A stretch of DNA of 64,000 bases from Rhodoferax sp. (GTDB taxonomy: Bacteria > Pseudomonadota > Gammaproteobacteria > Burkholderiales > Burkholderiaceae_C): assembly GCA_030645355.1 (NCBI GenBank), contig JAUSNJ010000130.1:103357-167356 (forward strand), in the 5' to 3' direction. Positions 1 through 6,831 of this stretch are shown piece by piece (the first letter of the stretch is position 1; each line of letters opens with the position of its first letter). A program made the translations under genes and the position numbers. The notes beneath the pieces are model-generated. The model saw nothing but the letters and a program-made list of their open reading frames with translations. It searched no databases and was not told the DNA's origin.

Positions 1-239
1 GCGGCAAACACGTCTTTCCACTGGAAGCTCTGCACCGGCCACAGGTCCGTGGTCTTGCGCTGGCGCGGCTGGCCCGGCACGCCGGGCGCGAAGCCGACAA
101 AGGCCGGCAACGCGGTGCTGCTGCCGTCCGCGCTGACGCGGCGCACGGAGAAGCCTAGGCACCCCGGAATCTTTTCGTTCAGCTGCCAGAAAATGTAGGC
201 AATGTCATTGTTGGCAAGCGCCAGGCACGCGTTGGACAT
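1..239 (-). CDS. PLD-like domain protein, N-terminal part (cut by window edge)
   Basis: The reading frame starts at 239 with a good ribosome-binding site (GGGAGG about 5 bases upstream) and runs off the left edge, leaving 79 codons. The start reads MSNACLALANNDIAYIFW, followed by a segment with CLGFSVRR and later WPVQSFQWKDVFA. From memory this layout (a 'sees-to-it' WQL-x-IPGCLGF element followed by WPVQ-x-WKD) is the N-terminal region that precedes the HKD domains of some bacterial phospholipase D-like proteins. The catalytic HKD motifs would lie outside the window, so the enzyme class cannot be confirmed here. Confidence 0.55.
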   Translation of the reverse strand, partial: MSNACLALANNDIAYIFWQLNEKIPGCLGFSVRRVSADGSSTALPAFVGFAPGVPGQPRQRKTTDLWPVQSFQWKDVFA

Positions 240-341
240 GGTTTCCTCCCTTTGTTGTATCCCCCGAGTTATAGGCAAGTTTTGGCGCAAGCGTGTTGGT
301 GAAAGTACTCCCCTTGAATGCGAGTAGTTTTCATGCGGCTG

Positions 342-1334
342 TCATACCGCAGGCGTATCAGCCCTTCCTGGAAGATGCGTTTGCAGCAATTGGGCGGGTA
401 TGTGGGGGTCATCGGGGTCGGTGACCAGCGTGAACACCCATTCGCTGCCCAGCCCCGTTCCCACAACCTGCACTGCCAGGCCTTCCACCTTGGGGGCGCC
501 CGCCAACCGGTGCAGGTGGCGCAGCTGCCCATCTGGCGCCACGATGCCGATGGCGGAGCCCACGCAAGCGCCGTCCAGGTAGCTGTCATCGGTGTTTTCG
601 GCCACCGCGCTGAAGGCCCATGCGCCCCCCTGCAAGGCGGCGCCATCGGTCAAGCTCAGCGGCACGCCACCCACATCGCCCAGCTCCAACAGCTGCACGC
701 TTCTGGCGCTGGGTGGCTTCGGGCTCAAGCCTGCCAGCCAGGGTGCGACCAGGTTCCAGTCAAAGCGGATACATGCGCTGCGGGCATCGCCCTTGTTGCC
801 ACGGTGCAGTAGCAGCAAATCGCCACTGAGCACGAACGCGCCTTCAATGTTCAGATCGTCAAAGCGCTTGCGCAGCGGTGCGTACAGCGGCTCCAAGTTC
901 ACGCTGGCCATACGGCCATTGGGCACGCCTTGCACGTCCAGCCCCACCAGCACGCCGGTTTCGCGCTGGGGCTTGGAACCTGAGCCCAGCGCCAGCAATG
1001 CACCGGCAGGGCAACCCGGCAGGGGCGGCAGTTGGGCCAGGGTCTCCAGATCAGGCTTGGCCTTTTTTCGCTTGCCTTTGTCCTGCGGCAAGTCGCCCTC
1101 CAGCAGGCTCACCAGCGTGCCGGGCGCCAGGTCGGCACCCGCTGCGCCAGGTGCCGAGTGCTCTTCAAACACGCCCAGGTGCAATTCGTCGTCGGCCACC
1201 ACATACAGCCGCTGGCGCACGCGCACCAGGCCACTGGCCGCGCTCAGGTGTGCCTGGCCGCGCGGGTGCTGCGCGGGGTCCAGCGACAAGTTGCGGATGA
1301 AGGTGAGAGATAGTGGAGTGAGTGGAATCTTCAT
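342..1334 (-). CDS. conserved hypothetical protein, DUF6929-like
   Basis: A 330-residue soluble protein with no signal peptide or membrane segment. It has regularly spaced hydrophobic strands (for example RLYVVADDELHLGVF, EGAFVLSGDLLLLHRGN, AIGIVAPDGQLRHLHRLAG) that suggest a beta-propeller-like fold, and the HL-HRLAGAPKVEGLAV stretch near the C terminus resembles proteins I have seen annotated DUF6929. A basic patch GKRKKAK lies at about residue 85. It stands alone, between the phospholipase-like gene and the toxin-antitoxin pair. The family name is from memory, no biochemical role is known to me. Confidence 0.6.
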   Translation of the reverse strand: MKIPLTPLSLTFIRNLSLDPAQHPRGQAHLSAASGLVRVRQRLYVVADDELHLGVFEEHSAPGAAGADLAPGTLVSLLEGDLPQDKGKRKKAKPDLETLAQLPPLPGCPAGALLALGSGSKPQRETGVLVGLDVQGVPNGRMASVNLEPLYAPLRKRFDDLNIEGAFVLSGDLLLLHRGNKGDARSACIRFDWNLVAPWLAGLSPKPPSARSVQLLELGDVGGVPLSLTDGAALQGGAWAFSAVAENTDDSYLDGACVGSAIGIVAPDGQLRHLHRLAGAPKVEGLAVQVVGTGLGSEWVFTLVTDPDDPHIPAQLLQTHLPGRADTPAV

Positions 1335-1406
1335 GAGGTTCCTTTACGTTTTGCGCGGGCTGTTGCAGAGCAGCTCGCCATTGAGACTTCAATGAAAAAT
1401 TAGCCT

Positions 1407-1450
1407 CTAGCCCTCGTGAAATATACGCAAGCAGCTACAAAATCAGTAGC
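1407..1450 (+). repeat. dispersed 44-bp repeat, copy 1
   Basis: This copy begins CTAGCCCTCGTGAAATATAC and ends in GTAGC, with the AGCAGCTAC block in the middle. It lies in the gap between the DUF6929-like gene and hepT, in the same orientation as the copies at 5937, 6705 and 7762. The last bases come within a few nucleotides of the hepT stop codon. Confidence 0.75.
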
Positions 1451-1455
1451 AAACC

Positions 1456-1803
1456 CTACTTCAACTCATCAAGCAATACTTGCACCGCTTCAATCAAGGT
1501 GGGCAGCGCATTCTGGGCGATATTCCAAACGGTGCCCACATTGACAGTGGCGTAGCCGTGGATCAGTTGGTTGCGGAAAGCGACGATCTGCGACAAGTCT
1601 GGAATACGGGCTGCTACCGCAGCATCCAGCTTTGCCAATTGGTTGAGCGCTTCGCCAATGACTTCAAACTTGCGCTCCACGGCGGCCTGCGCCATTGGGT
1701 TGTTGGTGTAGGCCGCTACGTCCATCCCTGCCGTAAACGATTGAATCGCCAGGGCGGATTCACGCACATCCCACAAAAAGGCGCGTGGGTCACGCTGCTG
1801 CAT
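1456..1803 (-). CDS. hepT: HepT-like RNase toxin (type VII toxin-antitoxin)
   Basis: A 115-residue all-helical HEPN protein of the DUF86/HepT family. Near the C terminus it carries RNQLIHGYA, which is the full R-x4-H-x-Y motif of active HepT toxins: the Arg and His form the RNase site and the Tyr is the residue that the partner MntA modifies by adding AMP. The start at 1803 (MQQRDPRAFLWDV) matches the usual N terminus of the family and overlaps the end of mntA by 14 bases, so the two genes are translationally coupled with the antitoxin first. Identification is strong on motif, length and neighbour. Confidence 0.9.
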   Translation of the reverse strand: MQQRDPRAFLWDVRESALAIQSFTAGMDVAAYTNNPMAQAAVERKFEVIGEALNQLAKLDAAVAARIPDLSQIVAFRNQLIHGYATVNVGTVWNIAQNALPTLIEAVQVLLDELK

Positions 1804-2101
1804 AAATCGCTTCGCGGTTGCGGTTGATGCTGGCCAGCACGTAGGGGTTGCGCACGGCGCCGGGCTCCACCAAATCCACTCCGCGCCCCAGCAGAGCTTC
1901 CAACGCCGCCTTGGCGCCGAAGATTGTGTCCAGCCCGGGCTGCACATCCGGCGCGAACTCCACCAGGAAGTCAGCGTCGCTGCTCTCGGGGTCAAAGTCG
2001 TCAGCCCGAGCGGCGGAGCCAAACACCTCTAACCGGCGAATGTGGTAGCGCTGGCAGATGGCAGAGATGCCTGAGCGGTGTTGGGCGATGGCGGGGTGCA
2101 T
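1790..2101 (-). CDS. mntA: MntA-like nucleotidyltransferase antitoxin
   Basis: A 103-residue minimal nucleotidyltransferase. The signature is VFGSAARADDFDPESSDADF: a Gly-Ser pair followed twelve residues later by the metal-binding Asp-x-Asp, with DFLVEF behind it. In characterised type VII systems this enzyme AMPylates the tyrosine of HepT and so silences it. The start at 2101 (MHPAIAQHRSGIS) was chosen because it gives the typical short N terminus; a longer frame upstream adds residues with no family resemblance. It overlaps hepT by 14 bases. Confidence 0.88.
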   Translation of the reverse strand: MHPAIAQHRSGISAICQRYHIRRLEVFGSAARADDFDPESSDADFLVEFAPDVQPGLDTIFGAKAALEALLGRGVDLVEPGAVRNPYVLASINRNREAIYAAA

Positions 2102-2120
2102 GGGCTGAAGTTTAAAGCCA

Positions 2121-2450
2121 TCAAGCCTGCCACACCCCAAACCCAGCCGAGCGCAGATCGATGCCAATCTCGATCTCCCTGTCCACGGCGTCTTTGTAAG
2201 TCATGGGGTTGAAGGCCTCGTACAGGTCGGGCAGCAGGCGCAGGCCGTATTGCTGCACATAGCTGTTGGCCTGGATGCCGGCCTTGTGCTTGTCAAAGCG
2301 CACGTCCGGGTCCAGACCCGTCATGCCCACGTAGACGCAGGGCTTGCCGGCTATGTAATGGGGGCTGTTCTTGCGAAAGCGGGGCTCCAGGAGCACGTCT
2401 TGGGAGAGCTCGACCACATAGACGTGGTGGTGGTGCTTACGGCGGGGCAT
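2121..2450 (-). CDS. small GIY-YIG-like hypothetical protein
   Basis: A 109-residue protein with a histidine run near the start (KHHHH), then VYVVELS and, about 30 residues later, CVYVGMTGLDPDVRFDKHKAG. The paired V-Y-V / V-Y-V-G-M-T strands followed by an Arg-Phe helix recall the GIY-YIG nuclease core, but the catalytic Glu expected towards the C terminus is only tentatively matched by the DREIEIG segment. It lies 20 bases upstream of mntA on the same strand and might be cotranscribed with it. Nuclease activity is an inference from the fold resemblance. Confidence 0.6.
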   Translation of the reverse strand: MPRRKHHHHVYVVELSQDVLLEPRFRKNSPHYIAGKPCVYVGMTGLDPDVRFDKHKAGIQANSYVQQYGLRLLPDLYEAFNPMTYKDAVDREIEIGIDLRSAGFGVWQA

Positions 2451-2535
2451 GGTGTGGGCTGGGTGATTCCCACCATTATTGATTGACCACTAAGCTCTTG
2501 GGGAAAAAACCCCCGCGCTTTAGGCCGATGCGGGC

Positions 2536-2751
2536 TCAGAGGGCCGGCGTGATCCGCTTTTGCTCCACGAACTCGGTGTACTGTGTCAGCGGAATGGCGG
2601 TCAAACCGGCGGCGCCGTTTTCTTCCATCCAACTCAGCGTGGCGCTGTCAGCCGTTAGCTCAACCTCCACGGGGCCCTTCGGGATCACGATGGGCGCACC
2701 GTCGCCGGGGCGGTAGGTCACGTGGTCGTTGACGGTGGCGTGTTGGGACAT
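2536..2751 (-). CDS. small hypothetical protein (71 aa)
   Basis: A 71-residue acidic protein starting MSQHATVNDHVTYRPGDGAP and ending in a segment typical of small phage- or plasmid-type accessory proteins. The ATG at 2751 has GGAG about eight bases upstream. No domain is recognised. It is flanked by the GIY-YIG-like gene and udk, both on the same strand, with gaps of about 85 bases on each side. Confidence 0.55.
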   Translation of the reverse strand: MSQHATVNDHVTYRPGDGAPIVIPKGPVEVELTADSATLSWMEENGAAGLTAIPLTQYTEFVEQKRITPAL

Positions 2752-2834
2752 GGTGGGCTCCTAAAAGCCCATTACATGAGGGCTGCGCGCCGCGGTCTGT
2801 GGGATAGCGCACATCCTTGCCTTGGGCAAGGGCG

Positions 2835-3476
2835 TCAGGCCCGCCCCAAATCGCGAATCAGGGACGCGACCTTGGTGGTGATGATGTCCACCGCCGGCGC
2901 GTTGGCGCCATGCGGGAAGATCACATCGGCGTGGCGCTTGGTGGGCTCGATGAACTGCTTGTGCATGGGGCGTACCGTGTCGAGGTACTGCTGGATCACG
3001 CTCTCGGTGCTGCGCCCGCGTTCGGAAATATCGCGCTGCAGGCGGCGGATAAAGCGCACATCGGCCGCCGTGTCGACAAAAATCTTCAGCGACATCATCT
3101 TGCGCAGGTCGGCATCAAACAGCGCAAACAGGCCTTCCACCACGATCACCGGAGCGGGCTGGACGGTAACGGTTCTGCTGGAGCGGTTGTCCGCCGCAAA
3201 GTCGTACAAGGGCATTTCAATCGCCTCGCCACGGCACAGCGCTTGCACCTGCTGCACCATCAGCGGCCAGTCAAACGCCTGCGGGTGGTCGTAGTTCGTC
3301 TTGCGCCGCTCCTCTGGCGACATGTGGGACTGGTCGCTGTAGTAGTCATCCTGCATCACCACCGCGGCCATCTCCGGCCCGATGGAGGCCAGCACCTCAC
3401 GCGTGACCGTGGACTTGCCACTGCCGCTGCCGCCTGCGACACCGATGACGAAGGGCTTGCCGTTGGCGTTGTTCAT
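2835..3476 (-). CDS. udk: uridine kinase
   Basis: A 213-residue P-loop kinase that phosphorylates uridine and cytidine to the monophosphates in pyrimidine salvage. The Walker A loop GGSGSGKST lies at residues 15-23, followed by the family signature MQDDYYSD (substrate-binding Asp), NYDHPQAFDW and VVEGLFAL, and RLQRDISERGR for the lid region. The start at 3476 forms an ATGA overlap with the stop of the upstream secreted-protein gene (3473), which decides it over a longer frame beginning at 3560. Length and motifs are typical of Udk. Confidence 0.92.
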   Translation of the reverse strand: MNNANGKPFVIGVAGGSGSGKSTVTREVLASIGPEMAAVVMQDDYYSDQSHMSPEERRKTNYDHPQAFDWPLMVQQVQALCRGEAIEMPLYDFAADNRSSRTVTVQPAPVIVVEGLFALFDADLRKMMSLKIFVDTAADVRFIRRLQRDISERGRSTESVIQQYLDTVRPMHKQFIEPTKRHADVIFPHGANAPAVDIITTKVASLIRDLGRA

Positions 3477-3871
3477 TTGGCCTTCGTGTACGGACGTGCC
3501 CGCATGGTCATTTGAATGCCTGAATTTTCTGCAACGACTCTTTTGTAGAGGCCCTTGCACTCATCTGCACTGAGGTTTCTGTCTGCCCTCGCGGCAGCCT
3601 CCAGGGTTGTGATTTCGGCAAGAATTTTTTCGAGGGCGGGGCGACTATTCGGGTCCAGCAGGCCGCTCTTCAGGCCCTGGTCCACCGCACCGGCATAGTC
3701 TCTGCGCTCGCGGAAGATGGCAGCCAGGCATCCTGCCTGTGGATGGCGTTCACTGGCCTGCCCCGGGTTCGCGACAGGTCCCGCTGAAGCGGGGTTCTGC
3801 GCGGGTGTCTGGGCCAGCAGAAGGCCGGACGCCAGCAGGGTTGACAGGGCAAGCAGAGTGAGTTTGTTCAT
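3473..3871 (-). CDS. secreted hypothetical protein
   Basis: A 132-residue protein with an N-terminal signal peptide (MNKLTLLALSTLLASGLLLAQ) and a short Pro/Ala-rich linker, then a mostly helical domain with two cysteines (AGCLAAIF and SADECKGLYK). It is presumably periplasmic. The start at 3871 places the positively charged n-region directly before the hydrophobic core; an upstream start would bury it. It overlaps udk by four bases (ATGA). I do not recognise a named domain. Confidence 0.65.
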   Translation of the reverse strand: MNKLTLLALSTLLASGLLLAQTPAQNPASAGPVANPGQASERHPQAGCLAAIFRERRDYAGAVDQGLKSGLLDPNSRPALEKILAEITTLEAAARADRNLSADECKGLYKRVVAENSGIQMTMRARPYTKAK

Positions 3872-3890
3872 GGGTAATCTCTTTGCTGGT

Positions 3891-4163
3891 TCAGGCCTCT
3901 GGCCCAAACAGGTCATTGAGCGATTTTGTGCCTGTGGGCGCTGCGGACGAGGTCATGGGCACGCCCTTGGGGTATTCCTCGGCAATGCGGTCTTCCCAGT
4001 AGGTGGCCGGGGTGGGCGCGTTGCACAGCCGGCGAAACACCTCGTGCGGTACCTGCTTGTAGGCCAGCGTGCTCTTGTTGTCCCAATGCAAGTCCAACTG
4101 CTGCGACTCGGGGTTGTAGTCGGCCCGGCGGATGCGCCCGCTGGTGAAGGTTTTGCTGAGCAT
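3891..4163 (-). CDS. KTSC domain protein
   Basis: A 90-residue protein containing the KTSC-type core: SGRIRRADYNPESQQLDLHW, then a strand with TLAYKQVPHEVFRRL and NAPTPATYWEDRIAEEYP. In larger proteins this domain is found next to nucleases or lysyl-tRNA-synthetase-like modules; the single-domain form seen here is common in Comamonadaceae and has no assigned function. The ATG at 4163 has GGAGG upstream. It is followed 20 bases later by the secreted-protein gene on the same strand. Confidence 0.7.
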   Translation of the reverse strand: MLSKTFTSGRIRRADYNPESQQLDLHWDNKSTLAYKQVPHEVFRRLCNAPTPATYWEDRIAEEYPKGVPMTSSAAPTGTKSLNDLFGPEA

Positions 4164-4304
4164 GGTCGTTCCTCCCTTTTCTTGCCGTCAGACTGGCAAG
4201 GGTCGCAATTTTACAAGCCAGCTTTTTTTTGGAAAAACCTGAACCCTTTTGGATTCGGGCGGCCTCTAGGTAGTGGTCATCCACTTCAACTTAAGGTCTA
4301 AAAC

Positions 4305-4514
4305 ATGTTCTTCTTGAAACGTAATCTCCCTACCTGGGAACGCGCTGCTCGTATCATTGGCGGCGTCGCTGTTTGGGCTGCCGTCGCTGGCGGTTTGACC
4401 ACGGGCACCGTCACCTGGGTGGCTCTGGCGACTGCTGCCACCCTGGTGCTGACCGCGTTTGTCGGGTTTTGCCCAGCATGCGCCATGGCGGGACGCCGCT
4501 ATCTGGATAAATAA
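4305..4514 (+). CDS. DUF2892 (YgaP-like) small membrane protein
   Basis: A 69-residue inner-membrane protein with two hydrophobic helices (about residues 17-33 and 38-54) and the family elements LPTWERAARIIGG near the start and GFCPACAMAG near the end. DUF2892 proteins are the stand-alone form of the YgaP membrane domain. The gene ends two bases before the ATG of the ECF sigma factor, so the two are almost certainly one transcript. The Cys-Pro-x-Cys pair (C-P-A-C) could bind metal or act in redox, which is only an inference. Confidence 0.75.
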   Translation: MFFLKRNLPTWERAARIIGGVAVWAAVAGGLTTGTVTWVALATAATLVLTAFVGFCPACAMAGRRYLDK

Positions 4515-4516
4515 CT

Positions 4517-5107
4517 ATGCCCCGTGCCGAAACGCAATTGATTGAAGCCGCCCGCCTGGGCGACTCCGCCGCCATTTCAGAGCTGCTGGTCGTGTGCCAG
4601 CCGGATCTGAAACGGTTTGCCCGGCGCACGTGCTCCACCACCGAGGACGCGGAAGACGCTGTGCAGGTTGCGCTTTGGCAGCTCTACCGCAAGGTGGGGC
4701 TGTTGCGCTGCGCTGCCACGTTCACCACCTGGATGTTCAGGATCGTGGAGCGCGAGTGCTACCGCCTGTACCGGCGTGCCAGGGGCACCGAGCCGCTGGA
4801 CGACGTGCTGGAACACGACCTGCCCGCCGCACCCAAGGTTCCCATCGACCTGCGGCTGGACCTGGTCCGCGCCATGGAGCGGCTGACACCGCCCTACCGC
4901 GAGGTGCTGATACTGCGTGATGTGCACGAGCTGACAGCACCCGAAGTGGCCGCCCAACTGGGCCTGAGCCTGGAGGCTGTGAAGAGCCGACTGCACCGGG
5001 CGCGCGCCCAGGTGCGTGAGCATCTGCTGGCCAGCGGCTATTGGCTCAAAGATGGCGCGCCGGAGCCAATGCATGAACCCTTTTGCGAAACCCAAGCCTC
5101 CAGGTAA
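4517..5107 (+). CDS. ECF-family RNA polymerase sigma factor
   Basis: A 196-residue extracytoplasmic-function sigma factor. Region 2 includes CSTTEDAEDAVQVALWQLYR and TFTTWMFRIVERECYRLYRR; region 4 is the helix-turn-helix LTPPYREVLILRDVHELTAP with EVAAQLGLSLEAVKSRLHRAR. It would direct RNA polymerase to a dedicated promoter set. No anti-sigma gene with a recognisable zinc-binding domain follows; instead it sits between two tiny DUF2892-like membrane proteins and an SRPBCC-like protein, all on the plus strand. Those membrane proteins could take the place of a sensor or anti-sigma factor, which is speculation. Confidence 0.88.
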   Translation: MPRAETQLIEAARLGDSAAISELLVVCQPDLKRFARRTCSTTEDAEDAVQVALWQLYRKVGLLRCAATFTTWMFRIVERECYRLYRRARGTEPLDDVLEHDLPAAPKVPIDLRLDLVRAMERLTPPYREVLILRDVHELTAPEVAAQLGLSLEAVKSRLHRARAQVREHLLASGYWLKDGAPEPMHEPFCETQASR

Positions 5108-5137
5108 GAGTCATCCACTCTTCAGGACGTTTTCACC

Positions 5138-5359
5138 ATGTATTGCAGCAGTTCAGTCTCGGTTCATCTTCTGCGCGGCGCCGCCGCCATCGGTTTGATT
5201 TTTGCGGCCTTCTTCTTGAGTAGTTATGGCGTCGTATGGTCAGCCATGGCGGGCATTGGGGCGGTTGTGTTGCTGCGCGGATGCCCCATGTGCTGGCTGA
5301 TGGGTTTGTTTGAAACCATCAAGCAAAAAGGCCACGCTAACGAAAGAATGGGCCAATAA
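5138..5359 (+). CDS. second DUF2892-like small membrane protein
   Basis: A 73-residue protein with two hydrophobic segments (about residues 12-30 and 34-50), ending in RGCPMCWLMGLFETIKQK. The C-P-x-C motif and the two-helix plan repeat those of the protein encoded at 4305, so the two flank the sigma factor as a pair of relatives. The start at 5138 follows the sigma-factor stop by 30 bases with a weak AGGA upstream. Confidence 0.65.
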   Translation: MYCSSSVSVHLLRGAAAIGLIFAAFFLSSYGVVWSAMAGIGAVVLLRGCPMCWLMGLFETIKQKGHANERMGQ

Positions 5360-5369
5360 TCCCCAAGCC

Positions 5370-5912
5370 ATGTTGCAGATTTCCGTTTCAAGCCATCGAA
5401 TCTTTGAGATCGGCTGCAACCAGGCCCAAGTGGAGCAGCACCTACGCGACTTTGGCCGCGTGCTGGAAGACCTGCCGGCATTGAAGGTGGTCAACGTATG
5501 GGGGCCGAACCAGTACCGCATCGCCTACAGCGCAGTCATTGCCGGGGTCTATCAGGTCGATCTATTGAGCGACGTACAGGTCTGGCTGGACACAGAAAAC
5601 CACGTGCTGGCCGTATCACCCTTGCAGGGCTGCCCCGTCGTGATGGCGCAGGCCACGCTGCGGTCGTTAACCGGGCAGGGGCAATACACCAGCACGATGG
5701 CGCTGCAAAGCCAAGGCAGCCGCACCGCAGCAACCTATGACGTGGGCATTACCGCCGCCATTCCCAAACCGGTGCGCCTGAGTCTGGTGCCCGACGTGAT
5801 TGCACGCAACGCCGTGCAGGCCGTGGTGAAGCATCGTCTGGATGACATTACCAACCTCTTCATCGAGCGCACCGTGCAGCGCCTGGAACATCAGCCTGTT
5901 GCGGGGCGCTGA
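5370..5912 (+). CDS. SRPBCC-like protein (DUF1997-type)
   Basis: About 180 residues if translation starts at 5370 (MLQISVSSHRIFEIG); an in-frame ATG at 5310 would overlap the previous gene by 50 bases and add a charged leader. The pattern of beta strands (YRIAYSAVIAGVYQVDLLSDV, then VWLDTENHVLAVSPL and a long C-terminal helix VQAVVKHRLDDITNLF) resembles polyketide-cyclase-like DUF1997 proteins. It is the last gene of the four-gene ECF cluster, 10 bases after the membrane protein. Ligand unknown; the family call is from secondary-structure pattern only. Confidence 0.5.
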   Translation: MLQISVSSHRIFEIGCNQAQVEQHLRDFGRVLEDLPALKVVNVWGPNQYRIAYSAVIAGVYQVDLLSDVQVWLDTENHVLAVSPLQGCPVVMAQATLRSLTGQGQYTSTMALQSQGSRTAATYDVGITAAIPKPVRLSLVPDVIARNAVQAVVKHRLDDITNLFIERTVQRLEHQPVAGR

Positions 5913-5936
5913 GGTTGTTATGTGTCAAATCGGCCT

Positions 5937-5980
5937 CTAGCCCTCGTGGAATATGCGTGAGCAGCTACCAAAAGCGTAGC
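5937..5980 (+). repeat. dispersed 44-bp repeat, copy 2
   Basis: This copy has the full form: it begins CTAGCCCTCGTGGAATATGC, continues with AGCAGCTACC and ends AAAGCGTAGC. It directly follows the SRPBCC-like gene and lies 40 bases upstream of a truncated NYN gene copy. Confidence 0.85.
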
Positions 5981-6021
5981 AATTCAAACCTTGTACCATG
6001 GTGTAGGCGAGGGACTCTTCC

Positions 6022-6141
6022 ATGGCCACCAACACCAGCCAGAAGCTAGCCGTCATGATCGACGCCGACAATATGCAGGCATCCGTCATCCAGGAGCTAC
6101 TGGCCGAAAACGGGGGGACGAATGAACCAGCCACGCTATAG
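6022..6141 (+). pseudogene. truncated 5' copy of the NYN-domain gene
   Basis: An ATG at 6022 opens a 39-codon frame whose first 30 residues (MATNTSQKLAVMIDADNMQA, then SVIQELLAE) are nearly identical to the start of the intact NYN protein encoded at 9413 (MATNANQKLAVLIDADNAQA). After the Glu the resemblance stops and the frame ends at a TAG at 6139, inside the next gene. It is a duplicated gene end. Its distal bases GGGGGG now act as the ribosome-binding site of the cold-shock fusion gene starting at 6122. Confidence 0.8.
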
Positions 6142-6700
6142 CGGCAAACTGAAGAAATGGAATGCCGAGCGCGGCTTTGGTTTTGTCGTGGCCGACGACG
6201 GCGGGCAGGACATCTTTGTCCACATCAGCGCTTTCGCACGCGATGGCCGTCAGCCCATGGAGGGCGAGGTGCTGAGCTTTGAGGTGGAGCCGGACCGCAA
6301 TGGCAAGCGCAGTGCTGTGCGGGTGCGCAGACCCGGCGATACACGTCCGCACGCAGCTCCATTGCGCCCGGTGCGGCTCAGCACATCGGGCAGAGACAAC
6401 TCCAGCGGATTCCTAAGCAAGCTGATCAGCGCCGTGCTGGTTTGTGCCTTGCTGTGGTTTGGCTACAGCCAGTACGCCAAGCGCGCCGCAACGTATGGGT
6501 CGGTGTTGCCGGCCTCACCTGCAAGCCTATCGTCCGCCAAGTTGCCGGTGCCCCCAGACTTCAAGTGTGACGGACGCAATATGTGCAGCCAGATGAGCTC
6601 ATGCCGCGAAGCAACCTTGTTCCTGCAGAACTGCCCCGGCATGAAGATGGATGGCAACGGGGACGGCGTGCCGTGCGAGCAGCAGTTGTGCACGAAATAG
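6122..6700 (+). CDS. cold-shock domain / Excalibur domain fusion, membrane-anchored
   Basis: A 192-residue three-part protein. Residues 1-70 form a cold-shock domain (YSGKLKKWNAERGFGFVVAD and DIFVHISAF are the RNP-type nucleic-acid-binding strands). Residues about 100-117 are a hydrophobic helix (FLSKLISAVLVCALLWFGY). The C terminus is an Excalibur calcium-binding domain with the Cys-rich CDGRNMCSQMSSCREA and the DxDxDG-type loop MDGNGDGVPCE. The arrangement puts an RNA/DNA-binding module inside the cytoplasm and a calcium-binding module outside. Its start overlaps the NYN fragment, which supplies the ribosome-binding site. Confidence 0.85.
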   Translation: MNQPRYSGKLKKWNAERGFGFVVADDGGQDIFVHISAFARDGRQPMEGEVLSFEVEPDRNGKRSAVRVRRPGDTRPHAAPLRPVRLSTSGRDNSSGFLSKLISAVLVCALLWFGYSQYAKRAATYGSVLPASPASLSSAKLPVPPDFKCDGRNMCSQMSSCREATLFLQNCPGMKMDGNGDGVPCEQQLCTK

Positions 6701-6704
6701 GGCG

Positions 6705-6748
6705 CTAGCCCTCGTGGAATATGCGCAAGCAGCTATCAAAAGCGTAGC
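6705..6748 (+). repeat. dispersed 44-bp repeat, copy 3
   Basis: A full copy beginning CTAGCCCTCGTGGAATATGC and ending AAAGCGTAGC, four bases after the stop of the cold-shock fusion gene. Orientation is the same as copies 1, 2 and 4. Confidence 0.85.
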
Positions 6749-6831
6749 GAATCCAGTTGTGCAGGAAGCCCGGCTCAATTCGCGGTGTGTTTGCGGCTGA
6801 CTGCTTTGGGTTTGCCATGTCGCAGATTCCA

